A DNA stretch of 23,142 nucleotides from Paracoccaceae bacterium (GCA_002400675.1 NVQY01000018.1:1-23142); one strand, 5' to 3'; counted from the first letter of the stretch, positions 8,020 through 17,570 are shown. Numbers and translations: made by a program. The notes: a model not told the origin generated them from the sequence alone.

Positions 8020-8724
8020 TCAGTTCAGTTCTGAGGCCAGCCAGAACCTGGCCCCGGTGACGCTGGCATTCACCCGCCAGCCCTTTTTGCTCAGCACAAA
8101 GGTTGAACGCCCATCGACAAAGCGCACGGTCTCGTCGGTCTTGTCCTCGCCCATGACCGAGCCGGCCTCGGCGGTGGCTTCGTAGCCGTTAGTGACAAAA
8201 TTCTCGAATATCCGGTCGTTTTCAAACAGGATAACCACTTGCGAGGCGAATCCACCGATGCCGATCGACAGGCCAACGCCGCCTGTGCCCATGTTCATGT
8301 AAGTGCGCGCGCCGCCATCCTTTAAGACCGCCACGCCGCGGCCAAACCCCGCCGCCACCGGGAACACCGACACTTTGCGCGTGTCGAACACCGCATAGCC
8401 CGCAGACGCATCAAACAGCGCCAACGCGTCCGGAGTTTCGGCAAAGAACCGGGTCAGCGTCTCTTTGACCATCGCGTCCAGCTTGGCGCGGGTTTGCGCC
8501 GGGGTGTCTTCGTTAGAGGCCAGATCAATGGTTGAATCAATCGAGTCTCCCACTGCGTTTGCGCCCTTTTCGACCGCCGTTCCAACGCTGTTTGCCCCCT
8601 TGCCGATGGCCGTGCCCACGTCGCTGGCACCATCTTTGAGTTTCTTGAACAGCCCCTGCGCCGAGGCCCCGCCCGATAGCGAGGCAAGTATAGCGATAAC
8701 GACAAGCGGGCGGATAACAGGCAT
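8020..8724 (-). CDS. secreted SYLF (YSC84-type) lipid-binding domain protein with 11-residue repeats
   Basis: The 234-residue protein begins with a Sec signal peptide (residues 1-22, ending GGASA then QG). Residues 31-63 are three tandem 11-residue repeats: DGASDVGTAIG, KGANSVGTAVE, KGANAVGDSID. The rest (about 75-234) is a SYLF domain, seen in AGYAVFDTRKVSVFPVAAGF and the glycine-rich NMGTGGVGLSIGIGG stretch. SYLF domains bind phospholipids in eukaryotes; the bacterial role is poorly known, and a periplasmic or outer-membrane location is inferred. Start 8724 is supported by GGAGG five bases upstream, better than an ATG at 8769. It follows the usg-like gene by 72 bp on the same strand and has a paralogue at 17571-18191. 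Confidence 0.88.
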   Translation of the reverse strand: MPVIRPLVVIAILASLSGGASAQGLFKKLKDGASDVGTAIGKGANSVGTAVEKGANAVGDSIDSTIDLASNEDTPAQTRAKLDAMVKETLTRFFAETPDALALFDASAGYAVFDTRKVSVFPVAAGFGRGVAVLKDGGARTYMNMGTGGVGLSIGIGGFASQVVILFENDRIFENFVTNGYEATAEAGSVMGEDKTDETVRFVDGRSTFVLSKKGWRVNASVTGARFWLASELN

Positions 8725-8751
8725 GGAAACCTCCGGGGATTGGGGTTGGCA

Positions 8752-8774
8752 AGCGTGGGTTGCACCCACCCTAC
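8752..8774 (-). repeat. short dispersed inverted repeat, copy 2
   Basis: Read on the minus strand this is GTAGGGTGGG, five bases, CCCACGCT, identical outside the spacer to the copy at 2085-2107. It lies between the usg-like stop and the SYLF start, inside the presumed operon, so a transcript across it could form a small hairpin just upstream of the SYLF ribosome binding site. Confidence 0.6.
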
Positions 8775-8796
8775 ATTTCCGATCACAGGCCCGTGG

Positions 8797-9066
8797 TCAA
8801 TGCAACGTGAATTCCCCGGTCACATTGCGCCATTCCCCGCTCGACAGCATTTTGCGGTGGGTAAAGCGTACCGAATGCAGCGCGCCGTCCAGTGTATCGC
8901 GCCAGAATTCGATGAATTTGAACAGCTTTGGGTGGTCCGGTGCCAGATCGTACTCCTGCCACGTATAAGTATTCAGCACATGGGCGTAATCCGGCATGTG
9001 ATAGGTGAATTCAGCCGTAGTCAGCCCGTATCCCTTTAGCATCAGCTCTGTCTTTGTTGGTGGCAT
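8797..9066 (-). CDS. usg: Usg-family protein
   Basis: The 89-residue product fits the alphaproteobacterial Usg family, first seen as a gene upstream of trpF in some species. Recognised stretches are MPPTKTELMLKGYGLTTAE at the start, the central HMPDYAHVLNTYTWQEYDLAPDH (split by eye), and LDGALHSVRF near the end. Its biochemical role is unknown and no trp gene is nearby. Start 9066 is preceded by AAGGAGG with five bases spacing, which decides it over an ATG ten codons upstream (9096). A likely promoter lies at 9136-9163, and the SYLF gene downstream may share its transcript. Confidence 0.85.
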   Translation of the reverse strand: MPPTKTELMLKGYGLTTAEFTYHMPDYAHVLNTYTWQEYDLAPDHPKLFKFIEFWRDTLDGALHSVRFTHRKMLSSGEWRNVTGEFTLH

Positions 9067-9135
9067 TTTGGCCTCCTTTTCTGCCCTCTGCCCCAAGGAT
9101 GGCAGATAAATCTTAATTTACAACAAAAACAAAGT

Positions 9136-9163
9136 GTTATCAGAATGATCCGACGGCTGCCAA
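9136..9163 (-). promoter_or_regulatory. candidate sigma-70-type promoter for usg and the SYLF gene
   Basis: On the minus strand TTGGCA (-35, 5 of 6 consensus) is followed after 16 bases by GATAAC (-10, 4 of 6). The predicted transcript would start near 9128 and have a leader of about 60 bases before the usg ATG. The leader is unusually AT-rich. Confidence 0.4.
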
Positions 9164-9256
9164 GGGTTAACATTGCTGCCCATTGCACCTTATATGCCGG
9201 GTCTGATAGAGTGATCCCACAACATATAGACCCACCACAAAGATCGGGCCATACAC

Positions 9257-12043
9257 GTGAACGACACGCCGGAACCCCCTGAAAACATGGATGAAACCCC
9301 GCCCGAGAAGTTCGTTTACGACGGCCCGAGCGTTTCCATCGAATCCGAGATGCGTACATCCTACCTGGATTACGCCATGTCGGTCATCGTCAGCCGCGCC
9401 ATTCCCGACCTGCGTGATGGGCTGAAACCGGTGCACCGGCGCATCCTTTATGCGATGCACGAGACCAACAATACCCACGACAAGAGCTATCGCAAATCGG
9501 CCCGTCCCGTGGGCGACGTGATGGGTAAATACCACCCCCACGGCGACAGCGCGATCTATGACGCGTTGGTGCGCATGGCGCAGGATTTTTCCATGTCGCT
9601 GCCGCTGCTTGACGGTCAGGGAAACTTTGGCTCGATGGACGGCGATAACCCGGCAGCCATGCGCTATACCGAAGTGCGGATGGACAAGCCGGCCTCGTAT
9701 CTGCTGGCCGATATCGACAAGGATACGGTCGATTTTCAAGACAATTACGACGGCAAAGACCGCGAACCCACGGTTTTGCCCGCGCGTTATCCCAACATGC
9801 TGGTCAATGGCGCGGGCGGCATTGCTGTCGGCATGGCCACCAACATTCCGCCGCATAACCTGGGCGAAGTGATCGACGCCACGCTGGCGCTGATCGAAGA
9901 TGCGGACCTGACCAGCGAACAGCTGATCGACTATATTCCCGGACCTGATTTCCCCACCGGGGCCATCATGCTGGGGCGTACCGGCGCGCGCAAAGCCTAT
10001 CTTGAAGGGCGCGGTAGCGTCATCATCCGCGCCAAGACCCGCACCGAAGAGATCCGCAAGGATCGCTGGGCCATCATCGTCGATGAAATCCCCTATCAGG
10101 TGAACAAGGCGACGATGATCGAAAAGATCGCCGAAGCCGTGCGCGAAAAACGTATCGAAGGCGTGTCTCACGTTCAGGACGAATCTGACCGTAACGGCGT
10201 GCGCGTGGTGGTCGAACTGAAACGCGATGCCACCGCCGAAGTGGTGCTAAACCAACTGTTCCGCTTCACGCCGATGCAGACTTATTTCGGCTGCAACATG
10301 CTGGCGCTGAACGGCGGGCGACCCGAAACCCTGACCCTGCGCCGGTTCCTGACCTCGTTCCTTGATTTCCGCGAAGACGTGGTCGCGCGCCGCACCGCGT
10401 ATGAGCTGCGCAAAGCCCGCGAACGCAGCCATATCCTGTGCGGTCTGGCCGTCGCCGTGACCAACATCGACGAAATCGTCACCACCATCCGCCAATCTGC
10501 CGACGCCGCCGAGGCGCGTGAAAAGCTGATGACGCGGCGCTGGCCGGCGCAGCCGATCCTTGAATATATCGCGCTGATTGATGACCCGACCCACACCGCC
10601 AACGACGACGGCACCTATAACCTGTCCGAAACGCAAGCCCGCGCCATATTGGAACTGCGCCTGCAACGCCTGACCCAGATCGGCGTCAAGGAAGTCACGG
10701 ACGAGCTGCGTGAACTGGCCGGGAAAATCCGCGAATACCTTGAAATCCTTGGCTCTCGCGAGCGGATCATGGGCATCATCCGTGACGAGTTGACCGAGGT
10801 GCGCGACCTGTTCGCCGTGCCGCGCCGCACCCGGATCGTCGACTGGTCCGGCGACATGGAAGACGAAGACCTGATCGAACGCGAAGACATGGTCGTGACC
10901 GTCACATCCGGCGGCTACATCAAACGCACACCTCTGGCCGATTTCCGCGCGCAACGGCGTGGCGGCAAAGGCGTGTCGGGGATGCAGACCAAAGAAGAGG
11001 ACGTGGTCACCACCCTGTTCGTGGCCAACACTCATACGCAACTGTTGTTCTTCACCACCGACGGCATGGCCTATAAGCTGAAAACATGGCGTCTGCCGCA
11101 GGGTGGTCGTACCGCCAAGGGCAAGGCCGTGGTCAACATCCTGCCGATTCCGGTGGGCGTTTCCATTGCCGCGATCATGCCGGTGGACCGGGATGAAAAG
11201 GACTGGGACGATCTTCAGGTGGTGTTTGCCACCTCTGCCGGCACCGTGCGGCGCAACCGTCTGTCGGATTTCACCAACGTCAAACGCAACGGCAAGATCG
11301 CCATGAAATTCGAGGACGATCACGCCGAAACCAAGCTGATCAACGTGCGCATATGCTCGGACGATGAAGACGTGATGCTGATCACCAACGCAGGCCGGGC
11401 GATCCGGTTCCCGACCACCGAAGTACGGGTGTTCAACAGTCGTTCATCCGTGGGGGTGCGCGGCGTGCGCTTGTCCGGGTCCGATCATGTGGTGTCGATG
11501 TCGGTGATCCACCATTTCGAGGCCACATCGGATGAACGGGTGGCCTACCTCAAAATGCGCCGCGCTGCCGCCGGCGTGGACGAGACCGATGACCTATCCA
11601 GCGACGAAGAAGCGTCGGCAGACGCGAGCATCACCCCGGAGCGCTATGAAGAAATGCGCGCGGCGGAAAACCTGATCCTGACCATCACCTCGGGTGGCTC
11701 TGGCAAGCTAAGTTCGTCGCATGACTACCCCGTGCGCGGGCGTGGCGGCATGGGCGTCAAGGCAATGGACGGCAAGATGCGCGGCGGCGAGTTGGTCGCG
11801 TCCTTCCCGGTCGAAATCGAGGATCAGATCATGCTGGCCACCTCAAAGGGTCAGTCTATTCGGGTGCCGGTCAACGGTATTTCCTTCCGCTCGCGCAGCG
11901 CGGGTGGGGTCAAAGTGTTCAACACCGGCAAAAACGAAGAAGTGGTTTCGGTGGCATGGATCGCCGATCAGGGCGACGAAGAAGACACAGAGACAGGTGT
12001 CGATACTGCGGCAGATACCGGGTCTGAAACCAGTTCAGAATAA
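9257..12043 (+). CDS. gyrA: DNA gyrase subunit A
   Basis: GyrA is the DNA cleavage and wrapping subunit of gyrase, which introduces negative supercoils with GyrB. The 928-residue protein has the quinolone-resistance region [13 protein letters not shown] at 90-102, with Ser98 and Asp102 (E. coli Ser83 and Asp87), both in the sensitive form. The catalytic Tyr137 lies in AMRYTEV. The GyrA box QRRGGKG at 566-572 distinguishes it from ParC. Between C-terminal beta-pinwheel blades is an acidic insertion ([13 protein letters not shown]), and the tail is acidic. The start is a GTG at 9257 with weak upstream complementarity to 16S rRNA; ATG 9287 is the fallback. A strong hairpin follows 19 bp after the stop. 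Confidence 0.98.
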   Translation: MNDTPEPPENMDETPPEKFVYDGPSVSIESEMRTSYLDYAMSVIVSRAIPDLRDGLKPVHRRILYAMHETNNTHDKSYRKSARPVGDVMGKYHPHGDSAIYDALVRMAQDFSMSLPLLDGQGNFGSMDGDNPAAMRYTEVRMDKPASYLLADIDKDTVDFQDNYDGKDREPTVLPARYPNMLVNGAGGIAVGMATNIPPHNLGEVIDATLALIEDADLTSEQLIDYIPGPDFPTGAIMLGRTGARKAYLEGRGSVIIRAKTRTEEIRKDRWAIIVDEIPYQVNKATMIEKIAEAVREKRIEGVSHVQDESDRNGVRVVVELKRDATAEVVLNQLFRFTPMQTYFGCNMLALNGGRPETLTLRRFLTSFLDFREDVVARRTAYELRKARERSHILCGLAVAVTNIDEIVTTIRQSADAAEAREKLMTRRWPAQPILEYIALIDDPTHTANDDGTYNLSETQARAILELRLQRLTQIGVKEVTDELRELAGKIREYLEILGSRERIMGIIRDELTEVRDLFAVPRRTRIVDWSGDMEDEDLIEREDMVVTVTSGGYIKRTPLADFRAQRRGGKGVSGMQTKEEDVVTTLFVANTHTQLLFFTTDGMAYKLKTWRLPQGGRTAKGKAVVNILPIPVGVSIAAIMPVDRDEKDWDDLQVVFATSAGTVRRNRLSDFTNVKRNGKIAMKFEDDHAETKLINVRICSDDEDVMLITNAGRAIRFPTTEVRVFNSRSSVGVRGVRLSGSDHVVSMSVIHHFEATSDERVAYLKMRRAAAGVDETDDLSSDEEASADASITPERYEEMRAAENLILTITSGGSGKLSSSHDYPVRGRGGMGVKAMDGKMRGGELVASFPVEIEDQIMLATSKGQSIRVPVNGISFRSRSAGGVKVFNTGKNEEVVSVAWIADQGDEEDTETGVDTAADTGSETSSE

Positions 12044-12061
12044 AGCCATCACAGCTTTGCA

Positions 12062-12096
12062 TCCGGCCTTTTCCTGACCTTCAGGAAAAGGCCGGA
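12062..12096. terminator. strong hairpin between convergent gyrA and mfd
   Basis: TCCGGCCTTTTCCTGA and its exact reverse complement are separated by the three bases CCT, giving a 16-bp perfect stem. It begins 19 bp after the gyrA stop and most likely ends that transcript. No run of T follows on either strand, so it is not a textbook intrinsic terminator; it may act with Rho or protect the mRNA 3' end. From here to 12275 I see no convincing gene. Confidence 0.65.
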
Positions 12097-12275
12097 GCCA
12101 GTACAAATCCGACAAATACAAGCGATACAAAAAGTGCGGGCATCCCATTTTCCTTTGCAAGCAGCCAGTCCCCACCACGATCCTGCGAGGAAATTGCAGC
12201 ATCTTTAGGGCAGTTAAAATTGTGCCTAATTAGCGGCGAATTCTGGCCGATTCAGCAAATGTAGTGTCATGCCTG

Positions 12276-15200
12276 TCAGGCGGGTTTCTTGACCTTCGCC
12301 AGCCGCACCTTGTCGGCCAGATCGCGCGCGATGGCAAAGGCACCCTTGATCTTGTCGCTATCAAGTTTCCAGTCGCGGCGCACAACGATCTTGTTGTCGC
12401 GCACCTTGGCCAGTCCGTTTTGTGCGCCGATAAATTCAACCAGCCCTTTGGGCGAGGCGAATTTGTCATTATGAAACCGGATCGTCGCACCCTTTGGCCC
12501 GCCGTCCAACTTGGCAATGCCGGCGCGTTTGCACATGGCCTTGATGCGAATAACCAACAGCAAGGTATTGACCTCTTTGGGTAATTTGCCAAAGCGGTCG
12601 ATCAACTCGGCGGCGAACCCTTCCAGTTCTACCTTGGTGGTCAGGGACGACAGACGACGATACAGCCCCAACCGCACGTCCAGATCCGGTACGTATTTCT
12701 CGGGGATCAGCACCGGCACGCCAAGGTTGATCTGCGGTGCCCATTGACCATCAGCCTCGGACAGACCCTCCATTTCGCCAGCGCGGATCTTGGCAATCGC
12801 CTCTTCCAGCATGGATTGATACAGCTCGTATCCCACGTCACGCATCTGCCCCGATTGCTCTTCGCCCAGCAGGTTGCCCGCGCCGCGAATGTCCAAATCC
12901 TGCGAGGCCAGCGTAAACCCTGCCCCCAACTGATCCAGCGACCCCAACACCCGCAACCGTTTGTGCGCCGTGGCGGTCAGCGGCTTGCGCGGGCGCGTGG
13001 TCAGATAAGCATAAGCGCGGGTTTTCGAACGCCCGACCCGCCCGCGAATCTGGTACAATTGCGCCAGTCCAAACATGTCGGCGCGGTGCACGATCATGGT
13101 GTTGGCGGTGGGAATATCCAGCCCGGATTCGACAATCGTCGTGGCCAGCAGCACGTCGTATTTGCCATCGTAAAACGCATTCATCCGGTCATCCAGCGTA
13201 CCGGCGGCCATTTGCCCGTGGGCGGTGATGAAACTGACTTCGGGCACATGATCCTCAAGAAACGCCTGAATTTCCGGCAGATCACTGACCCGTGGCACCA
13301 CGTAAAAGCTTTGTCCGCCACGATAATGTTCGCGCAGCAAGGCCTCGCGGATGGTGATGCCGTCGAATTCGCTGACATAGGTGCGGATCGCCAGACGATC
13401 GACCGGCGGCGTGCCAATTATGCTTAGATCCCGGACACCTGAGAGCGATAGTTGAAGTGTTCTTGGGATCGGAGTCGCGGTCAGCGTTAGCACATGAATA
13501 TCGGTGCGCAACGCCTTTAGCCGTTCCTTGTGGGTGACGCCAAAATGCTGTTCTTCGTCAATGATCAGCAGGCCAAGGTTGTGGAACCGGATGGACTTGG
13601 CCAACAATGCATGTGTACCGATGACGATATCGACGATGCCGCGCGCCATGCCGTCGCGGGTTTTGTTGGCCTCTTTCGCATTAACAAAGCGCGATAACTG
13701 TCTGACTTCAATAGGAAATCCGCGAAATCTCTCGGCGAAGGTGGCAAAGTGCTGGCGCGCCAGCAGGGTTGTGGGCGCGACAATCGCCACCTGCACGCCG
13801 GACATGGCGGCGACAAAGGCGGCGCGCATGGCCACTTCGGTCTTGCCAAAGCCCACATCGCCACAGATCAGCCGGTCCATCGGCAACCCGCTGGTCAGGT
13901 CGTCAATCACATCGCCAATGGCGCGCAACTGGTCGTCGGTTTCCTGATAGGGGAACCGCGCGGAAAACGCGTCCCAACTGCCTGGCGGCGGTTCCAGTAT
14001 TGGCGCACGGCGCAGGGCGCGTTCGGCGGCGACCCGGATCAACCGGTCGGCCATCTCGCGGATGCGTTCCTTTAGTTTGGCCTTTATGGCCTGCCATGCG
14101 CCGCCGCCCAGCCGGTCCAACAACCCCGCCTCGTGGCCATAGCGCGACAGCAGTTCGATGTTCTCCACCGGCAGGTAAAGCTTGGCCGTGTCAGCATATT
14201 CCAACGCCAGACATTCATGCGCAGCGCCGGCGGCGGTGATCACTTCCAAGCCCAGATAGCGGCCAATGCCGTGGTCCAGATGCACCACCAGATCGCCGGG
14301 CGACAATGATTGCGCCTCGGTCAGGAAATTCTCGGCTTTGCGGCGTTTGCGCGGGGCGCGGATCAGCCGGTCGCCCAGCACGTCCTGTTCGGAAATCACC
14401 GTAAACCCCGGCGCCTCAAACCCGTGTTCCAGCGCCCAGACCGCCAGATGCAGGCCCCGTTTGCCGACCCGCGTGCCATCGGTGATGGCAATGGTTTCGG
14501 CCAGCCCTTCGTCTTCTATCAACCCTGACAGACGTTCGCGCGCGCCTTCAGAATAGGACGCCACAATCACCGGACCCAGCGCCATTTTTGCTTTAATGTG
14601 ATCCGCCAAGGCCTCGAAAAGGCTGATGTTTTCCTGTTGACGCTCGGGCGAGAAGTTGCGCCCTATACGCCCGCCCGCATCAATTACCCCCGGCCCAGAG
14701 GCTTGCGGCAACGGGTTGAACTGCAACACCCGGCGCGTGCCCACCGCCGACACCCAGGCCGCATCATCAAGATACAACAGCTCGGGCGGCGTCGGTTTGT
14801 AAACGCTGTCGATACGCGATTTCGATTTCAGCGCCAGATGCCGGGTTTCATACTGATCGGCAATCGTGTCCCAGCGCGCCAGACGGGTGGGCGTGCTTTG
14901 ATCGTCCAGCGTGATGGTGGCGGTCTCTGGCAGGTAGTCGAACAGGGTTTCCAGATGGTCGTGAAAGAACCCCAGCCAGTGTTCCACGCCCGCGTGTTTG
15001 CGCCCCGCACTGACCGCTTCGTACAGTGGGTCGTCGGTGCCTGCCGCGCCAAATTCGATCCGGTAATTCTGGCGAAAACGGGTGATGGCGGCCTCGTCCA
15101 GAATGACTTCGGACACCGGGGCCAGTTCAACCAGCTTTAACTTTTCGGTGGTACGCTGGGTGGCAGCGTCAAACCGGCGCGCGCCGTCCAGAACGTCTCC

Positions 15201-15734
15201 GAACAGGTCAAGGCGCACCGGGCCGCCATCGCCGGGCGGGTAGATGTCGATGATGCCGCCGCGAATGGCATAATCCCCCGGCTCCATCACCGTTGGGCTT
15301 TGCACATAGCCCATGCGCACAAGGAACGACCGCAGGCCGGCCTCGTCAATGCGATCACCAACGCGGGCAGTAAAGGCGGCTTCGCGCAGGATCTCGCGGG
15401 CGGGCACCTTTTGCGTGGCGGCGTTCAGCGTGGTCAGCAGGACAAAGCGCGCCGGCATCTTGTGAACAAGGGCGGCCAGCGTCGCCATGCGCGCAGCAGA
15501 GATATCGGCGTTGGGCGACACCCGGTCATAGGGCAGGCAATCCCAGCCGGGAAAGGTGAATACGGCCATATCGGGGGCAAAATAGGCCAAAGCGGCCCGC
15601 GTCGCCGCCAGCCGTTTGTCGTCGCGCGCGATATGCAGCACCGGACCGGCGGAACTGGCGACCTCGTCGAGAATCAGCCGAGCGTCAAAGCCCTCGGGGG
15701 CACCACCAACGGAAATATGACCGTGCCGCGCCAT
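12276..15734 (-). CDS. mfd: transcription-repair coupling factor
   Basis: Mfd removes RNA polymerase stalled at DNA lesions and recruits UvrA for nucleotide excision repair. The 1152-residue length is normal. In order one sees UvrB-like N-terminal domains, the RNA polymerase interaction region around VHLDHGIGRYLGLEVI, and the RecG-like translocase motor: Walker A GDVGFGKTEVAM with K631, DEEQ at 726-729, TATPIPRT, TTIVESGLDIPTANT and QIRGRVGR at 895-902. A C-terminal regulatory domain includes KYVPDLDVRLGLYRR. The ATG at 15734 follows the stop of a small membrane protein gene by six bases, so the two are probably one operon. Confidence 0.98.
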   Translation of the reverse strand: MARHGHISVGGAPEGFDARLILDEVASSAGPVLHIARDDKRLAATRAALAYFAPDMAVFTFPGWDCLPYDRVSPNADISAARMATLAALVHKMPARFVLLTTLNAATQKVPAREILREAAFTARVGDRIDEAGLRSFLVRMGYVQSPTVMEPGDYAIRGGIIDIYPPGDGGPVRLDLFGDVLDGARRFDAATQRTTEKLKLVELAPVSEVILDEAAITRFRQNYRIEFGAAGTDDPLYEAVSAGRKHAGVEHWLGFFHDHLETLFDYLPETATITLDDQSTPTRLARWDTIADQYETRHLALKSKSRIDSVYKPTPPELLYLDDAAWVSAVGTRRVLQFNPLPQASGPGVIDAGGRIGRNFSPERQQENISLFEALADHIKAKMALGPVIVASYSEGARERLSGLIEDEGLAETIAITDGTRVGKRGLHLAVWALEHGFEAPGFTVISEQDVLGDRLIRAPRKRRKAENFLTEAQSLSPGDLVVHLDHGIGRYLGLEVITAAGAAHECLALEYADTAKLYLPVENIELLSRYGHEAGLLDRLGGGAWQAIKAKLKERIREMADRLIRVAAERALRRAPILEPPPGSWDAFSARFPYQETDDQLRAIGDVIDDLTSGLPMDRLICGDVGFGKTEVAMRAAFVAAMSGVQVAIVAPTTLLARQHFATFAERFRGFPIEVRQLSRFVNAKEANKTRDGMARGIVDIVIGTHALLAKSIRFHNLGLLIIDEEQHFGVTHKERLKALRTDIHVLTLTATPIPRTLQLSLSGVRDLSIIGTPPVDRLAIRTYVSEFDGITIREALLREHYRGGQSFYVVPRVSDLPEIQAFLEDHVPEVSFITAHGQMAAGTLDDRMNAFYDGKYDVLLATTIVESGLDIPTANTMIVHRADMFGLAQLYQIRGRVGRSKTRAYAYLTTRPRKPLTATAHKRLRVLGSLDQLGAGFTLASQDLDIRGAGNLLGEEQSGQMRDVGYELYQSMLEEAIAKIRAGEMEGLSEADGQWAPQINLGVPVLIPEKYVPDLDVRLGLYRRLSSLTTKVELEGFAAELIDRFGKLPKEVNTLLLVIRIKAMCKRAGIAKLDGGPKGATIRFHNDKFASPKGLVEFIGAQNGLAKVRDNKIVVRRDWKLDSDKIKGAFAIARDLADKVRLAKVKKPA

Positions 15735-15740
15735 CCCGCG

Positions 15741-16265
15741 TCACCCCAACACGCCAAGCGACAGGTTTTGGTACATGCCCCACAGAGCCGTGACAAAGAT
15801 CGACACCATGCCGATAAACTGGGTGTAAAGCCGCGCGCGGGTCAGGCGTTTGGCCAGGCGTTCAGCCTCATAACCTTCGCCTTCGATCAGGCGGGCGGTG
15901 GACAGGTTGATCAGCCCGACCAGCGACAGAGGGAAGCCCAGTAGAAACAGCGCCTGAGCGAATTCCACGTCATACCAGAACCCCAGAATGACCAGCGCAG
16001 TCAGGGCGAAACAGGTGAATCCGATGGTCCACAGGCCCGACACACGACCGATATACAGCAACCGGTTGACGTTGACGCGGGTGATGTCGATGAAATCGGC
16101 CGTGGCCTGCCCACCATCGTTGCGTGCGCGTTGGATCATGTCAAACGGCACCCCCAGAACCCAATGCGAGGCCGACGACCAAACCACCGCCAGAGCGATC
16201 CAGAACCAGAGGTTCGAAAACGACCTGAGGTCGATCATTTCGAGTATTGAAGTATACCAGTTCAA
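15741..16265 (-). CDS. four-helix inner membrane protein upstream of mfd
   Basis: The 174-residue protein has about four hydrophobic segments: residues 17-40, 72-99, 101-124 and 145-168. A conserved-looking amphipathic N-terminus reads LRSFSNLWFWIALAVVWSSA. I recall relatives in Rhodobacteraceae being labelled 'component of SufBCD complex', but nothing in this sequence shows a link to iron-sulphur assembly, so I leave the function open. The start is a TTG at 16265 with AAAGGG nine bases upstream; an ATG nine codons later (16238) has no such site. It ends six bases before mfd and is divergent from hemB across about 120 bp. Confidence 0.75.
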   Translation of the reverse strand: MNWYTSILEMIDLRSFSNLWFWIALAVVWSSASHWVLGVPFDMIQRARNDGGQATADFIDITRVNVNRLLYIGRVSGLWTIGFTCFALTALVILGFWYDVEFAQALFLLGFPLSLVGLINLSTARLIEGEGYEAERLAKRLTRARLYTQFIGMVSIFVTALWGMYQNLSLGVLG

Positions 16266-16388
16266 GTGCTGCGCCCTTTGTTATCCCTGTTTTTTCCTGC
16301 TCGTTCCGGCACGGGGACTATTCTAACCCCTTGTGTGCGGTGCTATTCCCATGCCACCAGATGCGAAAATGTGCAAGGAGTCAGCGCA

Positions 16389-17387
16389 ATGAAACCAACT
16401 GTCGCCCCATTTCCTGCGGCCCGATTGCGCCGAACCCGCAAATCCGGTGCCATCCGCGCGCTTGTACGCGAAAACACGTTAACGCCGGATGACCTGATCT
16501 GGCCAGTGTTTGTGCGCGAAGGTGACGGCATCGAAGAACCCGTGGCCTCGATGCCCGGCGTGATGCGGCGCAGTGTCGACAGGATTGGCGACGCGGCGCG
16601 CGAGGCCGCCGCCCTTGGCATTCCGGCGATCTGCATCTTTCCCTATATCGAACAATCGCTAAAGACCGAAGATTGCGCCGGGGCGTGGGACCCCGACAAC
16701 CTGTCCAACCGCGCCATTCGCGCAATCCGCACCGCTGCCCCCGACATGGTGGTGATGACCGATGTGGCGCTGGACCCCTATAACATCAACGGCCACGACG
16801 GGTTTGTCGTCGACGGAGAGATCGTCAATGACGCCACAGTCGAGGCTCTGGTCAAGATGACCCTGGCCCAGGCCGAGGCCGGCGCTGACATCATCGGCCC
16901 CTCTGACATGATGGACGGGCGCATCGCCGCCATGCGCGGCGCGTTGGAAGCGGCGGGGCATCAAAACGTGATGATCCTGTCTTACGCGGCCAAATATGCC
17001 AGTGCCTTTTACGGCCCGTTCCGCGATGCGGTTGGGGCGTCCGGCGCGCTGACCGGCGACAAGAACACCTATCAGATGGACCCGGCCAATACCGACGAGG
17101 CCATGCGTCTGGTGCAACGCGATCTGGCCGAGGGCGCGGATATGGTGATGATCAAACCGGGCATGCCGTACCTTGATATCTGCCGGCGGGTCAAAGACAC
17201 CTTTGGTGCGCCAACGTTTGCCTATCAGGTCAGCGGCGAATACGCGATGATCCAGGCGGGCGCGCAAAATGGCTGGATCGACGGGGAAAAAGTGATGCTG
17301 GAAAGCCTGATGGCGTTCAAACGCGCAGGGTGCGACGGGGTTCTAAGCTATTTCGCGCCAGAAGCCGCACGGATTCTCAACAACTGA
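16389..17387 (+). CDS. hemB: delta-aminolevulinic acid dehydratase (porphobilinogen synthase)
   Basis: HemB condenses two 5-aminolevulinates into porphobilinogen, an early step of haem, bacteriochlorophyll and cobalamin synthesis. The 332-residue protein has both active-site lysines: K202 in ILSYAAKYAS and the Schiff-base K256 in VMIKPGMPYLD. The segment DVALDPYNINGHDG (125-138) has no cysteines where zinc-dependent enzymes carry three, so this is a zinc-independent type, as known for Rhodobacter and Pseudomonas enzymes. The ATG at 16389 has AAGGAG eight bases upstream; the frame stays open further upstream but that stretch is leader. It appears to be transcribed alone. Confidence 0.97.
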   Translation: MKPTVAPFPAARLRRTRKSGAIRALVRENTLTPDDLIWPVFVREGDGIEEPVASMPGVMRRSVDRIGDAAREAAALGIPAICIFPYIEQSLKTEDCAGAWDPDNLSNRAIRAIRTAAPDMVVMTDVALDPYNINGHDGFVVDGEIVNDATVEALVKMTLAQAEAGADIIGPSDMMDGRIAAMRGALEAAGHQNVMILSYAAKYASAFYGPFRDAVGASGALTGDKNTYQMDPANTDEAMRLVQRDLAEGADMVMIKPGMPYLDICRRVKDTFGAPTFAYQVSGEYAMIQAGAQNGWIDGEKVMLESLMAFKRAGCDGVLSYFAPEAARILNN

Positions 17388-17484
17388 CCTTTGCAGGGGA
17401 CAGGCGTTTGCGCAATCGTGAGCGAAATGATCGCGGGATCGACGGAATAAGGCGACAACCCGCCGACAAACCCATCTATGCCGG

Positions 17485-17513
17485 GTGACAGGGCTGGGTG
17501 AATTGGGTATATA
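17485..17513 (+). promoter_or_regulatory. candidate promoter for the SYLF lipoprotein gene
   Basis: GTGACA (-35, 5 of 6) is separated by 17 bases from TATATA (-10, 4 of 6). The predicted start near 17520 gives a leader of about 50 bases before the ATG at 17571. The rest of 17388-17570, after hemB, holds no gene that I can see. Confidence 0.45.
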
Positions 17514-17570
17514 TAGCGGCAAGGCCGGGCAAAACGGCCATATCAGGTAATTTTAGACAGGCACAATATC

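Noticed and set aside
9550..9565. Possible quinolone-resistance change in GyrA
   Set aside because: The residues matching E. coli Ser83 and Asp87 are the wild-type Ser98 and Asp102, so no target mutation is seen.
9167..11323. Two long minus-strand frames (9167-10171 and 10247-11323) antisense to gyrA
   Set aside because: gyrA is complete and motif-perfect on the plus strand; the antisense products are His/Gly/Val-rich shadow translations without domains or ribosome binding sites.
12744..13427. 227-codon plus-strand frame opposite mfd
   Set aside because: Antisense shadow of the Mfd motor domain; no start signal and no recognisable domain.
15300..15944. 214-codon plus-strand frame spanning mfd and its upstream neighbour
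   Set aside because: It runs antisense through two real genes, and its composition (His/Gln/Arg-rich) is typical of shadow frames.
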